From Erodium maritimum (taxonomy: Eukaryota > Streptophyta > Magnoliopsida > Geraniales > Geraniaceae), in the NCBI GenBank assembly GCA_963921825.1, contig OY997588.1, positions 72,495,020-72,559,019 of the forward strand: DNA of 64,000 nt. Reading direction: 5' to 3'. This document shows positions 1 through 11,100 of the stretch, piece by piece. A program made the translations under genes and the position numbers. The notes under the pieces were generated by a model that had not been told where the DNA came from, ran no database searches, and saw nothing but the letters and a program-made list of their open reading frames with translations. Every line of letters starts with the position of its first letter. Position 1 is the first letter of the stretch.

Positions 1-221
1 AGGGTGAAACTCATTGACACATTTATGGAGGATGGCCAAAAGGGAGTTGTCTCGGAAAATGACCAAAACTAGGTTTTTGGTCATGTGCTCGTAAGTGAAT
101 AGGACTTTACGGATCAAGACAAGGCTTGGAGTCTTTGGATTGATCGTCTCGGATAATGTTGGACATTTCCGGTATGGAAGGCTTGGAGGCGATGAGCGAA
201 TCACGGAACCTCGTTGGAAAT
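1..221 (+). repeat. Copia C1 LTR fragment cut by window edge
   Basis: The sequence matches the central part of the C1 LTR seen complete at 9291-10978 and 58104-59776, here in LTR sense polarity, like 40430-40660. Similarity stops near 221, so this is an isolated old LTR piece or the edge of an element lying left of the window. It is more diverged than the other copies. Confidence 0.85.
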
Positions 222-1365
222 TTCCGGTCTGAGGGGTTGGGTGAAAGGAGCGAGGTTCATTCAAGGCCAACACTTGTTGCCATTGTTGAATCTGGTTGTG
301 CCATTAGGAGACCAACCGAATACGATTGGTGAGTAGGAAGGACTGAGACGACGAGGATTACCAGGGGCATATCGGAGGTGAGATGTTGACCAGAGGCGCG
401 CTTCCCGAGTCATAGCATTTTAGTACATTTAAAACGTCATGATACTTAGTTTTTCCATAATTGTTGTGTACGCTATATAGATTGATATTTCGAGCGATCC
501 ATGATTTAATCTAGTGATGAGGTGAGATTCACTCGTATTAGAGTTTATTATGTTTGTGTATTGCCATAGCGTATTACCGTCAGAGTGTCTAAAGGGGCCT
601 AAAGGAGTTGTAGACATAAGAGATGTACTTTGGTATGCATAATGCTTCGAATGTAAGGAAGGAAAAAGGAATCGTTGACACACGTAGACATCCTCTCGTA
701 TGCGTATTGCCACTATGACTCGACCAAGGAAGGGGTGCGTGCTCTTGTATGCTATTGACGGTATACGTGAAGCCAGTATACATTGGAACCTAGACGCTCA
801 CAATTTATTACTCGGGTTGTGAATTCTACGTTGACTTGAATGGGGATGCCAATGTGGGTGTGAATGATAGGTGAGGGTGCAGAAACAGATTTGGTATAGA
901 CTTAATAAAAAAAATGGGTGGGTCGAAATTATGAGGAACACGTGTTGTCGTGCCACTGGTCACGTGGTCTCATCGCAAGTGTTTGGCGCATAAATCTGCA
1001 CCTAGTGTGTCATGCCAATAATCTTTTTACGTCGAGTGCTCCACGCTCAGCTCGGTACAAAGGTTGCGTTGCCACAGTTGCCACTCAAACCTCCTATCTT
1101 GGACGAACAAGGCGTTTACTATGTGTGGCCCACGGACTCACCTTGTAAAAAAAACAAGACAACTATGTGTTGCCCAATCCCAACAACGTCATACATAGAA
1201 GAGAACCCCTGAAAATAAGGCCGTTGGTTGGCTGATGTTGTTGGGAACGTGAGGCTTATACTAAGAAGCTAAAGTTAGAAAATAAATAGAATGAGAAGGT
1301 AATGAGAGAGACAATTGCAATGGTTTCTCAAACATTCGGAATCGTAGAGAAAAGGAGGGAAATAA
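222..1365. other. Gene-free upstream region of the USP-kinase gene
   Basis: No coding region, RNA gene or known repeat could be supported. The short open frames have no recognisable protein features. The last 150 bp before the start codon are purine-rich with a weak TATA-like AT stretch near 1279-1288, so the 5' UTR and core promoter of the downstream gene probably lie here. Confidence 0.5.
937..966 (+). promoter_or_regulatory. Pair of G-box (CACGTG) motifs
   Basis: Two perfect CACGTG hexamers lie at 939-944 and 961-966, 22 bp apart or about two helical turns, roughly 400 bp upstream of the predicted start codon. G-boxes bind plant bZIP and bHLH factors, and paired ACGT-core elements are typical of stress or ABA-responsive promoters. 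Promoter function is inferred from motif and position only. Confidence 0.3.
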
Positions 1366-2126
1366 ATGTGGTCATCAAAGACAAGTAGTGCGCAAAAGAA
1401 AAAGGGTGGAAATGGGGTAGTGGCGGTAGCTATAAACAAAGACAAAGGGAGCCAAAATGCTTTGAAATGGGCTTGTGACAATCTCCTTTCCCGAGGTCAA
1501 TCTGTGGTCCTAATTCATGTTCAGAAAACACCTTCCTCTTCTTCTTCAAGTAAGTTATATATTTATCATTGTATGGAGGCTCGATAATAGTTTTATATTC
1601 TAACACGTACGTGTCTTCTGCATGCAGTCGTTGGAACTAACTCGCCTCTCAGGAGCCAACTTGAAAAGATAACCAAAGAACTTTTCCTCACGTTTCGTTG
1701 TTTTTGTACCCGTAAAGATGTAAGTCCACCAATTGTATCCAGATTTCAGTTCCTGATTCCCCATCTTCGTCTCAGTCTCAGTCTCAGTCTCGTCCTTGTG
1801 TATTCAGATACAGTGTTTGGACGTCGTACTCGAGGACACCGATGTGGTCAAATCTTTGATAGAGTACGTCTCGTATGCTTCGGTGGAGAGCTTGGTTTTG
1901 GGTACCGCGTCTCGTCATGGCTTTATCAGATTCAAGACGACTAACATTCCAAGCAGTGTGTCCAAGGGAGCCCCCGATTTTTGTAGCGTCTATATCATCT
2001 CCAAAGGAAAGATCTCTTCTGTGCGCAACGCTACTCGTCAAGCCACCTACTCCTCTCCGCTCCTTAACCAAATCGAGAACATCAGCAAGACTAAAAATGA
2101 TTCTTCCGACACCCAGTCCGGAAAAG
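1366..2126 (+). CDS. Exons 1-3: USP-like domain
   Basis: Exon 1 encodes the first beta strand and helix ('VVAVAINKDKGSQNALKWA' then 'VVLIHVQKT'). Exon 2 encodes 'LFLTFRCFCTRKD' and exon 3 'VVLEDTDVVKSLIEYV', 'VLGTASRHGFIRF' and 'KGAPDFCSVYIISKGKISS'. These are hallmark segments of the N-terminal USP domain of plant USP-kinases. Introns 1 (1550-1627) and 2 (1720-1807) are short and free of insertions. The start is the first ATG in frame, directly before a Ser/Lys-rich leader. Splicing is inferred from sequence and phase, not from transcripts. Confidence 0.82.
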
Positions 2127-5100
2127 GTATGAATTCCAGAGGTGGTGACTTGTGTTTGCTTCTTCCATAATTAAGACTTAATTAAGTACAAGCCTATTGT
2201 TGTAGTGCAAATCATCAGGGATGCAAAACACCCGATCCTCATAAGGACCGATGTTCCCAACCCAACCAGGGAGGGTTCAGAACAGAGATTCTCGTATGAA
2301 TATAAGTATTTATATATAAATACATGATAGTTATGCACTAGGACTAGTCATTGACTCATTGTATAAAGCAAAATAAATGAGGTGGATTTTTTTTAAGTCG
2401 GTGGACAAAATTTTAATGTACCCATAAAACGTGGACAAAAATTTATGCATGTTTTTATTTTTGGACAGAATTTCATTGTATTTTTTTATAATTAACAATA
2501 ATATACATGCACGAAAGAATGAGTTTACTTGAAACTTATAGGGTAAATCCCTATTTCTGTGCTGTAAAATGACCTTTTTCATACGTATATACTGCAATCA
2601 CCTTTGTTTCCAAGTCTTGTCAATGACTTTTTTTCCACTTACAAGACTCGCCGATGACATTTAGTTTTTTTAGCATAGTGAAACTTTTGTTGATGTTAAA
2701 TAGGCAAATTACAAGCAAGCAAACATTAACATGAATAATTGAAAGACGAAAGATCAAAAGGGTGAGATTCTGTTCTGACTTGTAGGTATTGAACGCTCAA
2801 CCCTATAATGGAATACCTGGTTATGCTAAGGATGAAAAAATGGGAGAAAAACTCATGTTGCTAGGGAGATACTAAGAGAAGGCAATACATTTACTAACTT
2901 GACCTAATACCCATGGATATAACTTAGGGGCAGTGGTAGGTAGCACGAGCAATTAGGGAGAACACCAGGAAATAGGGGGTCAAGGCTTCGGGCTTGCACC
3001 GAACATAGCAGGGCAGAGTGTGTGCCTCCACACACACTCCGTTGCACAGAGGGCCACTCATTTTCCTTGGTGACACTGTTTGGAAGACTTCGCCTCTTCA
3101 TGCTCTGAGGTAGCATGTACCTTGACCGGTCTGGGTTCATCCAAACTCCTCTTCTTTGGGGTTTTCATCGTGGGTAGCACTCTCTCATCCTGAAGGCTAA
3201 TATTTTTGTGCCCTTCATGTGTTTGACGGGTGGCTGGGGAATTAGTGGAGGTTAGAGAGGTAGTCGCCTCCAACTTTCCAAGTAGGATCCTTTCTTGCTT
3301 TGGCACAAGATTGGGTGACATTCCTACCATGCTCCATCCCGCTTCACAAGGGTAAAGTTGGGATGGTTTGGGGGAGTAGGGAACGATCAACCTACTTCAT
3401 GTGTGTGTCAAGGTCTTAGACGGAAGGTGATGCATCTGGTATAGGGCTGGCAGATCTATGGTGCAAATCCAGTAGATATAGTCGGCCTCGATGTGATGAG
3501 GGCCAATGGGTTAAGGTTAGTTCTCACCACTGGTCCCAACCAAGGCCTGTGTTTGGTCGAAATGGTCTCAGACTAGTCGTTCCTAATCTGTGTCTTGATA
3601 TGAGGGATTTTTGGGGCCATGGGGGAAAGGTCAAACCGGGATGGGGTCGATGGCTAGTTTGGGTCCTTGCGCCTGTATTCGGTCTCCTGGTGACCTATGC
3701 AGCCACAATGGAAGCAAAACACTAAAAGGCGAGCATATTGTAGAAAAACTAGGGTTATTGTCTCGTGTCCCGGTATAGTTATATTGCCCAACGATTCCCC
3801 TAGTTGCAAGCCGGTTTTCCGCGTAATTCCTTTCCAAGGTAGGTAGGAGACTAGGGCCCAGGGTTGAAGGCACGAGAACGGTAGGGTAACCGGGTTGATC
3901 CCTCTCTTGAGGTCCTCTAGAATTAGTGGTGCGTGCTTGAACGACCAGAGTTCTTCACGCCTAACGCGATCCTTCTCCACTTGGGACGTAAAACAGAAGC
4001 CCAAAATTCCCCATCCAAGGTCCCTGGTGACTAAGCATTCGTGGTTCCAGACCCTGGTCATGGCCCTTTCCACGATTTCCTGATCAAAGGAATGTGTGGT
4101 GAATAATCATCCAGACATGCCGAACTTCGTATGTGCGCGGATACGCTCAGCCTTGGGGTTCTCCAAGATGTCAATGTTGGCATCTTCTTCTTACTCCATT
4201 TGGAGCCTATCAAAGCTATCCTGGAGTTCCATAAGTGCTTCAATTGGCGACTGACCCAGTTCGTGAGAGTCGGATGTGGCTCCCAGCAGTTGCATAGTAC
4301 GATTGGGTCGGGCTATGGTCCGAATTCCTTGATCACCTTCATTGTCTAGTGCTCCAATCGGAGATGGATTCAGGGGAGGAACAAACCTCACGATCTCCAT
4401 CGTCACTCTTAGGAGAAGGTCCACCGGGATAGGGAGAATAGAAGCATCCGGGGGCATCAACAACCCATTTAGCTAAGGAGGGGCTTTTGGAAATAGTATT
4501 TGCGCCGCAGATCACAACCGAGTGGAAGTCGTGGGGACTAGAGATGTCATGGACGGCGGCAACGATTGCCGAGCAACGATTACTGAGGGAGCAATGGAGG
4601 CAGCCCTTATTGGGATGATCACGAGATATGGTTGGGGTCGGAAGAGGAAGCAGACGAGGGGGTCGGGACCGACCATTTTGCCTTCTTCTGGTAACGAAGA
4701 GGCTTGATGTGCTCTTGGCTCGTCGTCGGTGGCATATATTTGGGGTCGCCTGTCGTCAAGGGCAATTGAGGACCGGTTTGGGGAGTTGCGCAAAGGCGCA
4801 TATGATCGGCGGCTGGAAGAACCCAAGCAGTAGGGTGAGGTGGTGATGTCGGAGCCATCAATGTAGGTGAACATCAAATCCGGTCATGATAATCGACAAA
4901 GTGGATGCGGATGATAAGCGCGAAGATGGAAAGAGAACACTTATTTTTCGCTTTTTGATCAGCAAATGAAAATCTAGAATGAAGCCTCTCCAAAAGTTGA
5001 AAATGATTCAAATAAAGGGGTATTCAAGCTAAAGAAACCCCAGAATCAAAACCAATACCACTTTCATGTTTATCCATAGCACAGACCCGTATTAACCCCA

Positions 5101-8100
5101 AACTTATATAAACATACATATAATCAACGGTAAACCAACATTAAAATGTAGATTATAAATATATATGAATTGTTAGATCAAGTATAATCGATGGTCCAAG
5201 TTTAATAAAAATAAATATAGAAAATTTGAATCTGTTCTACTATTAACACTCTCTTAAAAGCATATGGATTATTTGATCCACTGTACCAAATGAACCAAAC
5301 GAATTACTTTTTAAAATGATTACATGTATACTGTTACATATTTCACTGTAATACTGACCCTAGATCGTGTTGGTGCAGAGAGATCAACATTCCGCCCTCG
5401 CAATATCAACGACGATCCTCAGGAAAAGTAAGCTTAACCTCTTGACAAACTAAGATCATGAAAAACATAAGACATCTCTCTTTGCTGTTTTTATCACCAT
5501 CAAATATGTGATCTATAATTAATCAAGGATAAATTACAAATACCTACTTTAAATTTGTAGCGTTTGACTAATAGTTACCCTAATTTATTTTCAATTGATA
5601 CCTACTCTGATGTTTAGTTATACAGCAAATGACACAAGCTGTAGTTAAAATGACGAAAATACCCTTAGTGATTTAAAAAAAATAAAACTCAAGTGATTTT
5701 TAAAATAAAAATAAAGTGATTTAATAAGTAAATATATATATATATATATATATATATCACAAAAGTGATTTTTTAAATAATTTTTTCAATAAATATTGAA
5801 GTGTAGTTGAGGATATTTTCGTCATTTTAGCTGACGGTTTGGGCTATTTGTTATATAACTAAACATCAAAATAGGTATCAGTTAAAAAAAACTTTAAAAT
5901 AGATATCAGTTAAACGCTACATTTTTGAGATAGGTATTTGTAATTTACCCATTGATCAATGACTACAATAACAAATGGAGAAACTAAGAAGTAACCTTGC
6001 ATTGACTATGGACAACAGGGCACCATTCGCCAGAGTTGGCAAGTTGTACAGAGACTTACCAGAACCGGATTCAGACATATCGTTCATAAGCTCCGGCCGA
6101 CCCGACACGGACATATCATTCGTGAGCTCCGATCGGCCAAGTGCAGACCGATCATCAGCCTATTCCTTGCTATTCGATGAACAACCAAACAGAACCTCTC
6201 GTGTTTCAACAAGCTCAGAACCAGGTTTCGGGCCGTCCCAGTTTGGATCCAGAATGTTTGATTCTGGTTCCCAATATCAATTTTCTTCGGTTTCGCACGA
6301 CAATGATAGGACCTCATTCTCTTCTCAACCACCGGTGAGACACAATTATTTCGAAGTTTTCATTTGTGCATCATAACTTTACATTTACATAGTAGTAAAT
6401 GATATGGGATGATTGCAAAAACTTGTAGTATATTAGGCTAGTTATGCAAATACAGACGGTGAATTACTATTTGTTTACAAAAATTATCACTTATTAATTT
6501 TTTACATAAAATATCACACAACTATATCTTTAGTCTGCAAATATGTTATGCTTAACGGAAATAGTAATGTGTCATTCATGTGGCTTCAATTGTTTTGGTG
6601 TTGAAGTTGAACCAAAATCGGGAAAATATAAGGATAATAAGTTCTTTATGAAAGCTGGGACCACACTGAACTAATAAGGTTGACTTTTTAGTTATGAAAG
6701 TCTGACCCGATGTAAGTAATCCTTTACAATTAGAGATGGTTCGGCTCATGCCTTGTTTGTCACCCCCACCATGTGGTCTCTGGTCCATATGTAGACATCC
6801 AATTCTTCTACGACTCATGTATAGATGTCCCCTCCTACACGTGAGGGGGAGTGTTTAAGTTTTTTTTTTATCAGCAAATTTTTATAAACTGTCTTCGAAA
6901 TGAAGAACAAAGCCGAGGGCGAGCCTCAGAAAATTACAGAACAAGGCAGCCCCAAAATAGGACCCCAAACCAGCAAAACTTACACCACAAGTAACACTTA
7001 CTTGACATGCAAGTAACCATGGAATCACCAAAACTAGTTGAACTGCAATCCAAAACCAAGAAAAAAAAACGACCTGACATAACTCTAACAAATCACCAGA
7101 GGCAATCAGTGTTGCAACCCCAAAAACCAATAAAGTAAAGCACTACTCACCACAAACGATTCACCTAGTAGCCACAGATGCAAATCAACCTACACACTAA
7201 AACAAAGACAACTCAAAACCCAATAACTCTCAAGTAATAAAAAAACCAAAGTTCAAAAGCCTCACCACCCAAACCACCCAAACCACTTGAGACTAAGGAA
7301 CATAAAAAAATGGACCCAGAGCAGAGAAACAGAACTCGAGCAAATCAAAGAGTCTCAGTGCAAAAGGGGAGAACTAGCTTTAAAGCAGCAAGTGGGAGAA
7401 GAAATCCAGCTAAGAAAAGGAAAAGAGAATTTCACATGGAATTGTGACCTGAGAGCCTTATAAGAGGAAGATTGAACCTGTTGGAATGCTACTTGAGGAG
7501 AAGAAGCAACCCCATTGAAGAACATGTCATTCCTACACAGTCAAATTCTCCAAGTAGTAAAGGAAAAAAATTATATCCCACTGCTTCCTAGATTTCCAAG
7601 GACCCAAGGATCTCCAAGAAAGTAGCCACTAAATAATTGTTTCAGGCTTAACAGCCTTGATCCCCCACCTGTTAAGAATCAGACTCCAAACAAAACTAGC
7701 GAAATTACAATGAAGATAAAGATGGTCCTCCTCTTCGAGTTCCTCTGCACATAGAGAGCACCAAGTATTTGTAACAGCACTGATCCCTCTTGATAGTAAA
7801 TAACATTTTGTAGGAACTGCTTTCATGCATATAAACCAAGTGAAAGCAGGTAGCTTAGGAGGCAGGATATGAGTCCAAAGAAATTTGGCCCAAGATTCTG
7901 ACTGAGAGGACTTGGGATCTAATAATACATACATCTTAGCAGTAGAGAACCCCTTAGGATCAGAAGACCAAGAAACAATATCTGGAACCAGAGGATTAAG
8001 AGAAATAGGATTGAGGATATCACAAAGAGTTACAAACTGTCCTTTCTGCCAACCTCTCAACTTCCTCCTAAACAATAAGATCCAATCTTCTTGAAAGCAG

Positions 8101-11100
8101 ACCTGTGAGACTAGAAGGCCTTTTTGTACACTGAGAACATAGAGCCTTTGAAACTTTATTTCTAAGGGGGAGCTAATTAACCAACAGTCTTCCCAAAACT
8201 TGACAGAATTGCTTGAGTTAATAGACAAGGAGAGACAAGTAGCTCCAAAAGCATTTGTGAATTGAGGATTATTCAAGAGGGAAGTCAAGTGACTCAGGAA
8301 ACTAAAACCATTCTGTAAAAAAAATTCTGACAGATCCCAAGAAGCCACATCACATCCAAATTTGGAGCACAATACCCTTTTCCAAAGAGAATCACCCTCT
8401 GTGGTAAATCTCCACCACCACCTTGCCAACAGGGCTTGATTCATGACATGAATGTTTTTAATACCTAAACCCCCACTCAACTTAGTGAGAGAGCATTTCC
8501 ACATAAATTTCCTTTGCCAAAACTCCATCTCTTTGATCACACCAACTGGGGCTTTGTAAAGTGTCATAAAATAGAGAGGTAGGGAGGACAAAGAGGACTT
8601 TATCAAAGTGATTCTCCCTCCAAAAGACTTAAATCTAGTCTGCCAAAGCCCCAAATTTTTTTTAAAAATTTGCTGACAATTGGTTCCCAAGTTTTCTTCA
8701 ACTTTGGATTAGCACCCAAGGGGAAACTAAGGTGCTCAAATGGAAGGGAAACAGTTGAAAAATTCAGTAACTCAGCCACAGATTCAGATGAGAAGGCAGA
8801 AGCATTTAAGACCAAAGCTTTTGATTTCATAAAATTAATCTTTAACCCTGTTGCTTTTTGAAAGCAAAGAAGAGTATGTTTGAGGTTAATAATACCGTGA
8901 TAGTAAGCTTGAATGAAGATTAGTGTATCAGCAAACTGGAGATAAGTAATCAAAGGACCAGCTGAATTACACCCAACACCAACAAATATTGCTGCCTGAA
9001 CACCTCTTTTCATCAATTGATATAAGTCTTCTGCAACTAAGGCACATAGTAATGGAAAGAGGGAGCCTCCTTGCCTTAAACTCCTGCTGAGAGAGAAATC
9101 TGGAGAGGGAGAGTCATTAATAGCTTTTATGCAAGCTGACATCCAGGAAACCCACAGAGAACCAAAACCCATGCCTCTTCAGAATAAGTAATAAAAAATC
9201 CCAATCTACACGGTCATGAGCTTTTTCGAAAATTCACCTTGAAAACCACCACCTCTTGAGATGAATTTTTGACTGAGTGTAAGAGTTAAGTGTTGGGTCT
9301 CGAGGTAAGGTTGGAGATGAACCAACTCGCAGCGGAAAATCAATAAAAACCAAGAGACGATTAAAACCATGAAACAACTAACAAAGAATGGATTCACAAG
9401 AGAAAAATTCAGCACTATCTCTTACCAAAACAAGAACACCGGTTAACGAATGATTAGCTTGAGTCTCCAAGACGCCTACGTATCCACATGGGAATCAAAG
9501 CCACGTAGTTCTTCTCTTTGAGGACTCAAGAACACAAAAATGGAGGTGGAAACTAGCCAAACCCGAAATGGCCATGGAAGAGGGAGAGAAAATGTGTTTC
9601 CTATTCTTGTCTTGTGTTTGTTATGTTGAAAAAAAAGGACTTAAACATAACAAAATCCATACTTGTCCAACTAAAGGCATGAGACAAGTATGGTGTCAAG
9701 TAAGGTGTAAATAGGACAAAGTATGGCAAGACAAGATTGGGTTAGGTGGTGAATCACCAACACCTTAATCCTTGTCTTGCTTACTTAGTACTAATTAATC
9801 AAGACTTGATTAATTAGTTGCATGGGCCTTGGTTGCATGGGCCTTTCATGGGCCTCTTGGAACATGGCCCGTGGCCATTTCCAACGAGGTCCCGTGATTC
9901 GCTCATCGCCTCCATGCCTTCCATACCGGAAATGTCCAACATTATCCGACGCGATCAATCCCAAGACTCCAAGCCTTGTCTCGATCCGTAAAGTCCTATT
10001 CACTTACGGGCACATGACCCAAAACCCAGTTTTGGTCATGTCCCGAGACAACTCCCTTTTGGCCATTCTCCATAAATGTGTCAATGAGTTTCATCCTCCG
10101 GTGTGACCCTTAGGTTTATGCATGTCAATAGATCAACGTAAAATCCCATTTTACTTGATCATATTTAAGTGGCAACTAACGAGACTTTAGTATTTCCTGA
10201 CACTACATAACGAATCGACCCTGTCGATTCTAACCTTTCCGTCGTCCCTGTCATTATCCTTTTATCTCCGATATCCTGATTGAGATAAGGCATAGAGCCG
10301 TCATCCTTATTATTCTCAATCACCGTTCCTTGATATGTGAGATGACTGAAGATATGATACCCAGTATCATGTGCATGGCCATGCTATTCTTCCAGTCACT
10401 CTCGATCAAGCGGCCGAGAACCGATATCTTTCCCATACCTTAGTATGAGGGATAAATCCCTTAGCCGTCTTTCGTGTCACTCATGTAGCCCGTCCCCAAG
10501 CCAATCCTGGCCGTTATGGAAGCCTTGTTACGGACAACGTTAGGCTCAGGTCAAACTCAGTTGTTGACTACATAGCGATCACAAAGACTCCTTGGTCTAA
10601 GGATACATGACAAGCTACAACACTGAATATGTTCATGACTTAATCTATGGCACATATTCAGGGCGGGTTGTCCAATATCATGTCCCACATGATATCTATG
10701 ATCAGACTCCGGAATCCCATTCCAATGACTAACAGAACGTAAGCCATAAAGAGCCATCTTTCATACTAGTCGCTTCTAGTGAAGCTTTGTTGACTAGGGA
10801 CCCATCGAGTGTGATCTATCTCGATCTATGGTTCTATTCGCATGGTGGGCGTAGATCAGAGCACACATCGATATATTACTCCAACACATAAGTAATATAA
10901 AGCCGCTTTAATTTTATTGCTAACGATGATATATACATTTGGACATTTAGGATTGAACTACGGGCACTAAGACTAACATTAAGAGGCAATCAAAATCCCA
11001 TCAAGAGGCAATCAAAATCTCATCAAGAATTTGTCTTCCAGCTATGAAGCCATTGAACATCACTAACCAGAACATTCATAACAATTTTTAGCCTAGCAGT

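Noticed and set aside
429-1212. Several short frames upstream of the kinase gene
   Set aside because: They overlap on both strands and show no family features, no start context and no splice-compatible continuation.
3654-4073. A 139-codon minus frame as a host zinc-finger gene
   Set aside because: The DUF4283-like segment and zinc knuckle identify it as a LINE ORF1 relic; the frame is decayed.
9791-10106. Recurring frames of 66, 70 and 94 codons, seen again near 39200, 45610, 51843, 58603 and 63235, looking like a conserved small gene family
   Set aside because: Each lies at the same place in a C1 LTR copy; conservation reflects recent LTR copying.
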